Source: Nocardioides alkalitolerans DSM 16699 (lineage in GTDB: Bacteria > Actinomycetota > Actinomycetes > Propionibacteriales > Nocardioidaceae). From it: a stretch of DNA of 64,000 nt. The position numbers and the translations under genes were made by a program. The stretch covers positions 1,174,582 through 1,238,581 of the forward strand of contig NZ_AUFN01000010.1 of assembly GCF_000426525.1 (NCBI RefSeq). Reading direction: 5' to 3'. Shown one piece after another: positions 50,260-58,056 of this stretch. Under the pieces are notes generated by a model, which worked only from the letters and a program-made list of their open reading frames with translations, had not been told where the DNA came from and made no database searches. Each line of letters begins with the position of its first letter. Position 1 is the first letter of the stretch.

Positions 50260-50304
50260 ATCGCGGTAGGTGGTACCCGTTCTCCGGGTGCCACCTACCG
50301 CGAT
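50260..50304. terminator. Bidirectional hairpin terminator
   Basis: Arms 50260-50279 and 50285-50304 pair at 19 of 20 positions (the other is a G-T wobble) around a 5-nt loop, between the convergent glucosidase and MarR genes. Closely related to the hairpin at 12656. Confidence 0.75.
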
Positions 50305-50392
50305 CCTCCGTTCCACCGGCCGGCCGGTGCTGCCGTCCGCGCCCCGCTCCCGAGGTGCGACGGACGACCCTGCGGCCGCCCGGCCGGTGCGT

Positions 50393-50875
50393 TCAGCGTG
50401 AGGCCGTCGCCTCGGCCAGCGTCCCGACGGCGGTCGGGTCGATCGTGCGGTTGTAGCGGGTGAGCCCGTCGACCAGCGCGGCGATCTCGTCGTGCTCCCA
50501 GCCCGACATCCGCTCGGCGAACCGGCCCCGACGACGCTCGGCGACGGCGTTCATCCGACGGCGGCCCTCCTCGGTGAGGCTGAGGAGCTGGGCGCGGGCG
50601 TCCTCCGGGTCGGTCGTGCGGGCGACCAGGTCGAGCTCGACGAGCTGGTGCACCGCCCGGCTCATGGCGCCCTTGTCGGCGCCGAGGTGGCAGCCGAGGT
50701 CGGCCGCCCGACCGGATCCGTCCCGGACCAGCTGGTCGAGCACCGCGTAGGCGAGCACCGCCAGCCCGGGCTCGACCTCGTGGGCCCGCTCCGCGATGTT
50801 GCGGCGCATGCGCCGCAGCAGCACGAGGAGCTGGGTCTCCAGGTCGAGGAGCATCCGGTCGTCGAAGGAGGTCAC
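50393..50875 (-). CDS. MarR-family transcriptional regulator
   Basis: A 160-aa regulator with a winged helix: AVLDQLVRDGSGRAADLGCHLG, KGAMSRAVHQLVELDLVAR, DPEDARAQLLSLTEEGRR. The GTG overlaps the MFS stop (GTGA), so efflux pump and regulator are one transcript, typical of MarR systems that respond to the pump substrate. Probable targets are the repeats at 52662-52713. Confidence 0.9.
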   Translation of the reverse strand: MTSFDDRMLLDLETQLLVLLRRMRRNIAERAHEVEPGLAVLAYAVLDQLVRDGSGRAADLGCHLGADKGAMSRAVHQLVELDLVARTTDPEDARAQLLSLTEEGRRRMNAVAERRRGRFAERMSGWEHDEIAALVDGLTRYNRTIDPTAVGTLAEATASR

Positions 50876-52614
50876 CGGACCGATCCTGCCACCGTCGTTC
50901 CGTCCCGGCGGGCGTCCGCGTCCTCCTGCGGCGCGGGGTCCGTCACGTCCCGGGCGGGCGTGGCGGGCGCGGTGGACGCGGTGGTCGGCAGCAGCTCCTC
51001 GGACTCCGGCACGACCCCGGCGGCCGGCTCGAGGTCCAGCGTGGTGCGCAGCGGCACCTCGCGGATGGCCAGCACGAGCAGCAGCGCGACGACCGCGAAC
51101 GGCACGGCCACGAGGAACAGGTGGGCCGACGCCTCGCCGTACGCCTGCTGGAAGACGGCACGCACGGGGGCGGGCAGGGCGGCCAGGTCCGGCAGGCCAC
51201 CGCCACCGCCGGCCTCGGCGGTGACGCCGATGCGGGCCAGGCCGCTGGCGACCTTGTCGGCAACCTGGTGGCCGAGCAGCGCACCGAGGGCCGCGACGCC
51301 GGCGGACCCACCGATGGAGCGGAAGAACGTCACCAGCGAGCTGGCCGCGCCCATGTCGCGCTGCGCCGTCTGGTTCTGCACGGCGAGCACGAGGTTCTGC
51401 ATCGTGGCGCCGAGGCCGAGGCCGAGCACCGCCATGAAGGCGCCGACGACGACGAGGTTCGTGGTCTCGTCGATGGTCGACAGCAGCGCGAGGCCGATGA
51501 CGACGAGCGTCATGCCGCTCACCAGGTAGCGCTTCCAGTAGCCGGTGTTCGAGATGATCCGGCCGGTCGTGATGCTCGAGACGAGCAGGCCACCGACCAT
51601 CGCGATCGACATCAGACCGGCGTGCGTCGGGGTCATGCCGCGGGCGATCTGGAAGTACTGCGAGAGGTAGACGGTCGAGCCGAACATCGCGACGCCGACC
51701 ATCACCGAGGCGAGGGTGGCGAGCAGGGTCGTGCGGTCCGCGAAGAGGTGCAGCGGGATGATCGGCTCGGCGGCGCGACGCTCGACGACGACGGCACCCA
51801 CGAGCAGGAGCACGCCGACGACGATCATCGTCCAGCTGGTGGCGGAGCCCCAGCCGAACTGGTGGCCGGCCAGCGACACCCAGGCCAGCAGCACGGAGAC
51901 GCCGCCGACGATGAGGAGCGCGCCCGCGTAGTCGATGCGGACCTTCTGGCCGGCGGGACGCGGAGCGGGCTTGGGCAGGTGCAGCGTGCGCTGCAGCACG
52001 ACGAGCGCGGCGAGGGCGACGGGCACGCCGACCCAGAAGGTCCAGCGCCAGCCGAGGCCGGGGGCGTCGACGATGAACCCGCCGATGAGCGGGCCGCTGA
52101 CGGTGGCGGCGGCGAAGACGGCGCCGATGTAGCCGGAGTAGCGGCCGCGCTCGCGCGGCGAGACGATCGAGGCGATCACGACGAGCACGAGGGCCGTCAT
52201 GCCGCCGACGCCGAGACCGGTGAGGGCGCGGGCCGCGATGAGCGAGCCCATGTTCGGGGCGAAGCCGGCGGCGATCGAGCCGACGGCGTACGTGACGAGC
52301 GCGATCTGGACGAGCAGCTTCTTGTCGACGAGGTCGGCGAGCTTGCCCCAGATCGGGGTGGAGGCGGTCATCGTGAGGAGCGTCGCGACGACGACCCACG
52401 TGTAGCCGGCCTCACCGCCGTTCAGGTCGACCACGATGCGCGGGAGCGCGTTGGTGACGATCGTCGACGACAGCATCGCGACGAACATGGCGAGCAGCAG
52501 GCCGGAGAGCACCGTGAGGATCTCGCGGTGGGTCATGGCGACCTCGGCGTCGGCGGGGGCCGACGTGGTCGACCCCTTCGAGGCGGAGGCCGGTGGAGCG
52601 GACGTGGAGGTCAT
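50872..52614 (-). CDS. DHA2-family multidrug efflux MFS transporter (14 helices)
   Basis: A 580-aa MFS protein of the EmrB/QacA type with about 14 hydrophobic helices: LLLAMFVAMLSSTIVTNALPRIV starts the first in pieces, and RALTGLGVGGMTALVLVVIASIVSPRERG (in pieces) carries the motif-C region. A Pro/Ala-rich C-terminal tail follows. ATG at 52614 precedes homology. It probably exports drugs or toxic metabolites by proton antiport; it shares an operon with MarR. Confidence 0.92.
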   Translation of the reverse strand: MTSTSAPPASASKGSTTSAPADAEVAMTHREILTVLSGLLLAMFVAMLSSTIVTNALPRIVVDLNGGEAGYTWVVVATLLTMTASTPIWGKLADLVDKKLLVQIALVTYAVGSIAAGFAPNMGSLIAARALTGLGVGGMTALVLVVIASIVSPRERGRYSGYIGAVFAAATVSGPLIGGFIVDAPGLGWRWTFWVGVPVALAALVVLQRTLHLPKPAPRPAGQKVRIDYAGALLIVGGVSVLLAWVSLAGHQFGWGSATSWTMIVVGVLLLVGAVVVERRAAEPIIPLHLFADRTTLLATLASVMVGVAMFGSTVYLSQYFQIARGMTPTHAGLMSIAMVGGLLVSSITTGRIISNTGYWKRYLVSGMTLVVIGLALLSTIDETTNLVVVGAFMAVLGLGLGATMQNLVLAVQNQTAQRDMGAASSLVTFFRSIGGSAGVAALGALLGHQVADKVASGLARIGVTAEAGGGGGLPDLAALPAPVRAVFQQAYGEASAHLFLVAVPFAVVALLLVLAIREVPLRTTLDLEPAAGVVPESEELLPTTASTAPATPARDVTDPAPQEDADARRDGTTVAGSVR

Positions 52615-52661
52615 GCGGAGAACACCTTCGATACGGGAGCGGGGCTGGGGCAACCGGTGAC

Positions 52662-52713
52662 GATTGGTTGCATTCCGCAAGCATACGCCTTTGGTTGCAA
52701 ACAACAACCAATC
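52662..52713. promoter_or_regulatory. Cluster of inverted repeats upstream of the MFS/MarR operon
   Basis: GATTGGTTG (52662-52670) is exactly inverted as CAACCAATC (52705-52713). Inside, TTGGTTG (52691-52697) and CAACCAA (52705-52711) form a 21-bp inverted repeat with a 7-bp spacer, and TTGC-N5-GCAA is a third. This A/T-rich block lies 48-99 bp before the MFS start and is the probable MarR operator. Confidence 0.65.
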
Positions 52714-52827
52714 CGCCTGTGGGTCGCGCCACTCCCTCCCGGACGCGTCCGGGGAGTGCGTGGTGGTGCGCGTCCGATTCGCTGGAAAGGCTGATCAGGA
52801 CGCCGCCGACGCCGCAGAGTGGTCCCC

Positions 52828-53517
52828 ATGACCTCGGCGGCCGCTCCCCTCACGGTGTTCCTCGTGGACGACCACGAGGTGGTCCGCCGCGGGGTCCGCT
52901 CCCTGCTCGAGTCGGAGGGGGACCTGCGGGTCGTCGGCGAGGCGGGCACCTACCGCGACGGGCTCGGGGGCATCGTCGAGAGCGCGCCCGACGTCGCCGT
53001 CCTCGACGCCCGGCTCCCCGACGGGTCCGGCGTCGACCTGTGCCGGGCCATGAAGGCCCGCGTCCCCGGGGTGCGCGGCCTGATCCTGACCAGCTACGAC
53101 GACGACGAGGCGCTGCAGAGCGCGATCCTCGCCGGCGCCGACGGCTACGTGCTCAAGGAGATCGGCGGCAGCTCGCTGCTCAGCGGCGTCCGGGCGGTGG
53201 CGTCGGGCCACTCCCTCATCGACCCCACCGTCGCGATCCGGGTCATGGAGCGCATGCGCGCCAGCGCCGAGCAGGCCGCCGACTCCGACCTCGGCGGCCT
53301 GACCCCCCAGCAGGTGAAGATCCTCGCGCTCCTCGGCCAGGGCCTCACCAACCGCGAGATCGCCGACCGGCTGACGCTCTCGGAGAAGACCGTGAAGAAC
53401 CACATCACGCACCTCCTCGCCCGCCTCGGCGTCCAGCGCCGCACGCAGGCCGCCCTCATCGCGGCGCGGCTGCGCCTCCCGGGGTGCGACCGGCCCCTGC
53501 CGCGCCTCGCCCGCTGA
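52828..53517 (+). CDS. NarL/LuxR-type response regulator, DevR/DosR-like
   Basis: A 229-aa regulator: receiver domain with Asp14, Asp15, phospho-acceptor Asp60 and Lys near 110, and a C-terminal LuxR helix-turn-helix (GLTNREIADRLTLSEKTVKNH in pieces). FLVDDHEVVRRG, VAVLDARLPDGSG, LILTSY and ILAGADGYVLKEI are very similar to mycobacterial DevR/DosR, the hypoxia/dormancy regulator. No DosS-like sensor is adjacent. The ATG at 52828 is preferred over a GTG at 52819. Confidence 0.87.
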   Translation: MTSAAAPLTVFLVDDHEVVRRGVRSLLESEGDLRVVGEAGTYRDGLGGIVESAPDVAVLDARLPDGSGVDLCRAMKARVPGVRGLILTSYDDDEALQSAILAGADGYVLKEIGGSSLLSGVRAVASGHSLIDPTVAIRVMERMRASAEQAADSDLGGLTPQQVKILALLGQGLTNREIADRLTLSEKTVKNHITHLLARLGVQRRTQAALIAARLRLPGCDRPLPRLAR

Positions 53518-53518
53518 C

Positions 53519-53569
53519 CGAGCCGGCACGTCTGCACCACCGCACGGCGCCGAGCTGTCGCGTCTGCAC
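53519..53569. repeat. Second copy of the 27.6-kb repeat family
   Basis: The 18 bp at 53519-53536 are the exact reverse complement of 27782-27799, and 53548-53569 is the first 22 bp of the 32-bp unit at 27599. Together they equal, in reverse orientation, the end of the 27.6-kb array with an 11-12 bp insertion. It lies between the DevR-like gene and the MmcQ-like gene. Confidence 0.8.
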
Positions 53570-53581
53570 GATGATGGACCC

Positions 53582-53929
53582 GTGGCCACGCTCGCCGACT
53601 TCACCGCCCTCGTCGCCCAGCCGCCCGACGTGACCTCGGCGGACCACGGCCGCCACGTCTCGTACGGCGTGACCGGGCGGACGTTCGCCTACCTCTGGCC
53701 GGCGACCGACACCGTCGGCCTCAAGCAGCTGCTGCCCGACCAGCTGGACCTGGTGGCGGAGCGCCCCGAGGTGTTCGAGGTGCAGTTCACGGCCGGCGCC
53801 TACGGCTGGGTGGTCGTGCACGTCGAGGGCGTCGACCGCACCGAGCTCGCGGAGCTCGCCTTCGAGGCCTGGCGTCTCGCCGCTCCGGCCGAGCTCGTCG
53901 AGGCGCGCGCCGACCGCCTGCCGACCTGA
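53582..53929 (+). CDS. MmcQ/YjbR-family protein
   Basis: A 115-aa single-domain protein: VTSADHGRHVSYGVTGRTFAYLWP (in parts), VGLKQLLPDQLDLVAERPEVFEVQF (in parts), and YGWVVVHVEGVDRTELAELAFEAWR (in parts), the shape of CyaY-like YjbR proteins, which are thought to bind DNA or small molecules; function unproven. GTG start. Directly downstream of the second repeat copy. Confidence 0.78.
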   Translation: MATLADFTALVAQPPDVTSADHGRHVSYGVTGRTFAYLWPATDTVGLKQLLPDQLDLVAERPEVFEVQFTAGAYGWVVVHVEGVDRTELAELAFEAWRLAAPAELVEARADRLPT

Positions 53930-53945
53930 GGGGCACGACACAGGG

Positions 53946-54164
53946 TCAGCGCAGGAAGTCCGTGAGACTCGGTTGGACGGCGCGGGTCGTCGCGCCCAGC
54001 GCCGATGCGTACGCGACCGCCTGCCACCGGAGGTCGGTGACCCGCGGCGACTCCTCGACGACGCCGCCGGGAGCCTCCTCGTCGTACGACGCCGTGCCGT
54101 CACCCACCCGCGCGCCCTCCGTCGGGACGGGGCGAGGATCCGGGCGCGGTCCGCGTGGGGACAC
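53946..54164 (-). pseudogene. flgL: Remnant of flgL (C-terminal tail only)
   Basis: The end of this frame reads RWQAVAYASALGATTRAVQ then PSLTDFLR, matching the conserved extreme C-terminus of the hook-filament junction protein FlgL (consensus YQAALxATxRxxQPSLLDFLR in parts). Normally FlgL is about 300 aa; only some 30 residues are recognisable here. In actinobacteria flgN, flgK and flgL follow one another, so flgK and nearly all of flgL are deleted. The residues before the tail may be a frameshifted end of FlgN. Confidence 0.65.
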
Positions 54165-54642
54165 CGTCCGTCACGCCGATCGTCAGCAAGGCCTTGCGAG
54201 CCGCCCGGTAGCCGGCGGCGAGCAGGCCCCGGTTCGTGTCGGCGACCTCTGCGATCTCACGCGCCAGGGCGAGGAAGGCCTCGCGGTGCTCGAGGAGGAC
54301 CTCGCGCCAGGGCTCCTGCGCACGCTCGGCGAGCAGCCGCAGCGGGGGGTCCGGATCGAGTCCCACCGAGGCCGCGGCCTCGTCGGCGGCGACGGCGCGC
54401 ATCAGCTCCGTCTCCCGCAGCGGGACCAGCACGGCCTCGACGTCCTGCGCCGCGTGCGCCACCCACCGGGGACGCCCGCTGGCGAGGACCAGCTGCTCCA
54501 CCTCGAGGCGGTAGAGCAACGCGTCCAGCAGCTCACGCTCCCGCCACAGGATGAGCGACAGCTGCTCCACCTGGCGGCTCCTCGGGCGGGTGCGGGTCGT
54601 GGCGACCACGACAGGGGTCGTCCAGGAGCTCCCGGACGGCAT
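54100..54642 (-). CDS. flgN: Flagellar chaperone FlgN-like protein
   Basis: A 180-aa helical protein. Pattern LILWRERELLDALLYRLEVEQLVLASG followed by ETELMRAV and EPWREVLLEHREAFLALAREIAEVADTNRGLL (in parts) matches actinobacterial FlgN, which binds FlgK and FlgL before export. The last 30 residues are Pro/Arg/Gly-rich and unlike the family, probably from a frameshift. Without FlgK and FlgL it has no client in this window. Start at 54642; a GTG at 54699 is possible. Confidence 0.72.
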   Translation of the reverse strand: MPSGSSWTTPVVVATTRTRPRSRQVEQLSLILWRERELLDALLYRLEVEQLVLASGRPRWVAHAAQDVEAVLVPLRETELMRAVAADEAAASVGLDPDPPLRLLAERAQEPWREVLLEHREAFLALAREIAEVADTNRGLLAAGYRAARKALLTIGVTDGVPTRTAPGSSPRPDGGRAGG

Positions 54643-54719
54643 GACCGACTCTTCGGCCCGCACGGCGGCGGACTGAGCACTTCCGGACCGCCATGACACC
54701 TCGTTCTCGACCGAGGATC

Positions 54720-54828
54720 ACTTGAGGTGAACTTGAGGCTGCCTTGTGGTCGGCTTCGGTTGTGGGCTGTTCGGTGACCCCCTGGTGACCGGGGGTGACT
54801 AACCGGACCCGGGACCAAGGTCCCGGGT
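54720..54828. promoter_or_regulatory. Direct repeats and two tandem hairpins in the flgN-fliA divergent region
   Basis: ACTTGAGG occurs twice, at 54720 and 54731, 11 bp apart. Two perfect hairpins follow: 6-bp arms at 54777-54796 and 10-bp arms at 54807-54828. The fliA start is at 54900, so the hairpins would lie in its leader RNA if transcription starts upstream. Role not known. Confidence 0.5.
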
Positions 54829-54899
54829 GTCCCGCCCAAGAGTCCTCTCCCCACCCCGATCCCCACCACGGAGCCTCGCCAGCCCGAAAGATCGTCTGC

Positions 54900-55814
54900 A
54901 TGACGGCACACGCATCCCGGGACCTCGACGAGCTGGTCACCAGCCACATGGCGCTCGTCGGCCACATCGTCCGCGAGACGATGGGGCGCGTGCCGGCGCA
55001 CGTGAACCGTGACGACCTCACGTCGGCCGGTCTCACCGCGCTCGTGCAGGCCGCTCAGGGCTTCGAGGAGGAGCGCGGCGTCCCGTTCACCCGGTACGCC
55101 GCCCGCCGCATCCGCGGCGCCATCCTCGACGAGCTCCGCAGCGTCGACTGGGCCTCGCGCTCGGTCCGCCGCCGCTCCCGTGACCTCGAGGAGACCCGCA
55201 GCCGGCTCGCTGCCGCCCTCGGCCGGCCGGCGCGACCCGAGGAGGTCGCCTCGTCCGTCGGCCTGACGGTCGCCGAGATCGAGTCCAACGACGACGACAT
55301 CGCCCGCGCCCAGGTGCTCTCCCTCCAGGGGACCGCGGGCGTCGGCCTCGAGGAGACCCTCGTCAGCCCCGGCGCCACCCCGGCGGAGCAGCTGGAGCAC
55401 CGCGAGCAGCTGGAGTACCTCGTGGCCGCGGTCGCCGAGCTGCCCGAGCGTCTGCGCGTCGTCGTCCAGGACTACTTCTTCGCGGAGCGGCCCATGGCCG
55501 ACATCGCCGCCGATCTCGGCGTGAGCGAGTCCCGGATCTCGCAGATCCGCGCCGAGGCCCTCGTGCTCCTGCGCGACGCCCTGCACCACGCTCTCGACCC
55601 CGAGCTCGCGAGCCCGAGCGCCCGCCCGGGCGGGTGCGCCGCACGCCGCAGGGAGTCCTACGTGTCGGCCGTGATGGACCGGCACGCCGCACGGTCGGGT
55701 GTCGCCGCGACCGCACCCCTCACGGTCGTCCCGTCCCCGGCCGCGACGACCCGGCCGCGCACCCGACGCACGGCCCCCCAGCCGGTCCACGCGGCGGCCG
55801 GCCTCGCCGGCTGA
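54900..55814 (+). CDS. fliA: Flagellar/WhiG-type RNA polymerase sigma factor (sigma-28, FliA)
   Basis: A 304-aa sigma-70 family factor: region 2 (DLTSAGLTALVQAAQGFEEERG, RIRGAILDELRSVDWASRSVR), region 3 (LGRPARPEEVASSVGL) and region 4 (DYFFAERPMADIAADLGVSESRISQIR in parts) appear intact, with a 70-residue variable tail. It resembles FliA/WhiG. It is divergent from flgN. Because flagellar structural genes seem lost here, it may now serve other genes. Confidence 0.85.
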   Translation: MTAHASRDLDELVTSHMALVGHIVRETMGRVPAHVNRDDLTSAGLTALVQAAQGFEEERGVPFTRYAARRIRGAILDELRSVDWASRSVRRRSRDLEETRSRLAAALGRPARPEEVASSVGLTVAEIESNDDDIARAQVLSLQGTAGVGLEETLVSPGATPAEQLEHREQLEYLVAAVAELPERLRVVVQDYFFAERPMADIAADLGVSESRISQIRAEALVLLRDALHHALDPELASPSARPGGCAARRRESYVSAVMDRHAARSGVAATAPLTVVPSPAATTRPRTRRTAPQPVHAAAGLAG

Positions 55815-55854
55815 CGCCACCCCGTCCGGGGCCCGGTCGCACGCCGGCCCGGGC

Positions 55855-56142
55855 TCAGTGCGAGCGCAGCAGCTCGATCAGCTCGTCCTTGGTCTTGTCG
55901 GAGTACCCCGAGAAGTCGAGCTCCTTGGCGCGCTCCTTGAGCTCCTCGACGGTCCAGTCCTCATACGAGCCGGATGCACCGCCCCTCTTCCCGACCTTGG
56001 AGGCTCCGTCCCGAGCGGCGGCGTTGGAGATGCGGGCCGCCTTCTCCTTCGACGCCCCGTCCTCGCGGAGCGCGTCGTACATGTCGGGGTTCTTGATGCT
56101 GGGGTTCTCGGAGGCGTCGCTGCCTCCCTGCTCGGTGGGCAC
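55855..56142 (-). CDS. DUF7218 / Rho-N (SAP-like) domain protein
   Basis: A 95-aa protein: an N-terminal part NPSIKNPDMYDALREDGASKEKAARISNAAARDG (in parts) of the type found in small actinobacterial stress proteins, and a C-terminal helix pair YEDWTVEELKERAKELDFSGYSDKTKDELIELLRSH (in parts) with the Rho-N/SAP fold, which binds nucleic acids. The GTG start has GAGGA upstream. Function unknown; DNA or RNA binding is inferred. Confidence 0.78.
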   Translation of the reverse strand: MPTEQGGSDASENPSIKNPDMYDALREDGASKEKAARISNAAARDGASKVGKRGGASGSYEDWTVEELKERAKELDFSGYSDKTKDELIELLRSH

Positions 56143-56185
56143 GGGGGGTCCTCTCGGTCGACGGCGATGACGCGCTCGACGCTAG

Positions 56186-56692
56186 TCACTCCTCCGCGAC
56201 GACAGGCTCACCCCGAGGAGCGGTGGTCGCTGCCATGTGTCGCCGCACCAGGTCGAAGTCGGCCTGGGTGACGGAGAGGAAGCCGGGCCGGAAGACGACG
56301 CCCCAGCCCTTCGCGTCACGCACGAACGAGAGCGCGCCCAGCAGCGGTCGGACCTGCACCTCGCCGGTCGGCCGGTCGAAGACGACGTCCCGGAACCAGG
56401 ACCCGTGGAGGTCGTCGTCCCGCTGGTACGGCGCGACCCCCGTCACGACCCCGACCGCGGTGAAGCGCTGCACCTTCTCGCCCGCCTTGTTCTGCTCGCG
56501 CGGTGAGTAGAGGAGCAGCCCGTCTCCCGCCCGCAGGCGCCCGAGCCGCTGCTCACCGGTGGCCGAGAGCCGCACGGCGTCGGTCGCCCGCGCGACGAGC
56601 GCGTCCTCGCGGCTCACGACGCAGATCCAGGACCGGGGCTCGTCCGGCGCGGCGGCGGGTGCGTCGTGGGGTTCGTCGGCAGGGTGGTCCAT
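56186..56692 (-). CDS. EVE domain-containing protein
   Basis: A 168-aa protein of the EVE/PUA-like fold: WICVVSREDAL begins the core, then GDGLLLYSPREQNKAGEKVQRFTAVGVVTG (in parts) and DRPTGEVQVRPLLGALSFV. EVE domains bind modified bases in DNA or RNA. A 20-residue acidic, Pro-rich N-terminus precedes it. The ATG has GAGGA five bases upstream. Probable role: recognition of modified nucleic acid. Confidence 0.83.
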   Translation of the reverse strand: MDHPADEPHDAPAAAPDEPRSWICVVSREDALVARATDAVRLSATGEQRLGRLRAGDGLLLYSPREQNKAGEKVQRFTAVGVVTGVAPYQRDDDLHGSWFRDVVFDRPTGEVQVRPLLGALSFVRDAKGWGVVFRPGFLSVTQADFDLVRRHMAATTAPRGEPVVAEE

Positions 56693-56853
56693 CGGGGTCC
56701 TCCGGGAGTCGTCGGGCTCGCGCCGGTCGCCCGGCGTTCAGTTCCCCCACCCTGCGGCGGACCGGCCCCGACCCGCGCGCCTCGGCCGCGCCCTGGGGAC
56801 CATCACGCGCCGTGCTCCGCCTGTGGACGCACACCGGCCCCTGGGGAAAAGCG

Positions 56854-58020
56854 ATGGCCCGCACGGCCCGGGCGAGGCAGTCTGGTCGTGTGCCCCCGTC
56901 CTCCCGCCCCCTCGCGCTGCCCGACGGCCTCGAGTCGATCGTGGCCGCGATCGACGCCGCCGCAGCGGCCGACGCCTTCTCCGGCGTCCTGCGCGTCGAG
57001 CAGGGCGAAGAGCTCGTGGTCGAGCACGCGGTCGGTACGGCCTCCCGGCGCTGGGGCGTCCCCGTCCACGCGGGCATGCGGTTCGACGTCGCCTCGGTGA
57101 CGAAGCTCTTCACGTCCGTCGCGGTCCTCCAGCAGGTCGAGGCCGGTCGCCTCGACCTGCACGCGTCGCTCGCGACGTACGTCGACCTCAGCGGCACGAC
57201 CATCAGCTCCGACGTGACGCTGTGGCACCTGCTCACCCACAGCTCCGGCATCGCCGACGACGCCGACGAGGAGGCGGGCGAGTCCTACGAGGCCCTCTGG
57301 GTCGACCGGCCCAGCTACGGCGTCACCCGCACCGAGCACTTCCTGCCCGGCTTCGTCGACAAGCCCGCCAACTTCGCGCCCGGCGAGGGGTGTCGCTACT
57401 GCAACGTGGGCTACGTCCTCGCCGGCCTCGCGCTCGAGCGCGTCGCGGGTGCCACCTACCGCGACGTCGTGCGCCGCGACGTGTTCTGCCGCGCCGGCAT
57501 GACCCGGTCGGGCTTCTTCCACATGGCCGACGCCCAGCCCGACGTCGCCGAGGGCTGGGAGCCGGTCCGTGCCGCCACCGACGACGAGCCCGACGAGGCC
57601 CCGGTCGTCGGCTGGCGCCAGAACATCTACTCCTACCCGCCGATCGGCTCGCCCGACGGCGGCGCCCACGTCACCGCGGCCGACCTGCTGCGCTTCCTCC
57701 GCGCGGTCCGCGCCGGCCTCCTCCTCGGCCCCGACCTCACGACCGCCTTCCTCGCTCCGCACGTCCTGCACCACGCGTACGACGCACCCGCCGCCGGGGG
57801 CGGCGTCGCCCACCACGTGGGCCTGGGCCTGGAGCACGAGCTGGACGCCGACGGCCGCGTCCTCTCGTCGTGGAAGGAGGGCGTCAACGCCGGGTCGAGC
57901 GCGATGCTGCGCCACTACCCGGCGTACGACGTCACGGTCGCCCTGGTCGCCAACAGCGAGGACGCCGTGTGGGAGCCCGTGCGCAGCATCGACGACTGGC
58001 TGCTCCCCCTCCCGCGCTGA
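56854..58020 (+). CDS. Serine hydrolase, beta-lactamase/penicillin-binding-protein fold
   Basis: A 388-aa class C-type hydrolase. The nucleophile and general base are Ser81-Val-Thr-Lys84 (SVTK), and the YxN motif is YCN. LLTHSSGIAD and SPDGGAHVTAADLLRFLRAV (in parts) fit esterase/D-aminopeptidase-like members. No signal peptide, so cytoplasmic. Start ATG 56854, or GTG 56890, which begins nearer the core. Substrate unknown. Confidence 0.83.
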   Translation: MARTARARQSGRVPPSSRPLALPDGLESIVAAIDAAAAADAFSGVLRVEQGEELVVEHAVGTASRRWGVPVHAGMRFDVASVTKLFTSVAVLQQVEAGRLDLHASLATYVDLSGTTISSDVTLWHLLTHSSGIADDADEEAGESYEALWVDRPSYGVTRTEHFLPGFVDKPANFAPGEGCRYCNVGYVLAGLALERVAGATYRDVVRRDVFCRAGMTRSGFFHMADAQPDVAEGWEPVRAATDDEPDEAPVVGWRQNIYSYPPIGSPDGGAHVTAADLLRFLRAVRAGLLLGPDLTTAFLAPHVLHHAYDAPAAGGGVAHHVGLGLEHELDADGRVLSSWKEGVNAGSSAMLRHYPAYDVTVALVANSEDAVWEPVRSIDDWLLPLPR

Positions 58021-58056
58021 GCGACCCCGGGCCTCCCGGGCCTCCCGGGCCCGGTG

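Noticed and set aside
54777..54828. Hairpins before fliA as a GEMM (cyclic di-GMP) riboswitch
   Set aside because: The conserved GEMM core with GCAAA and the tetraloop receptor is absent.
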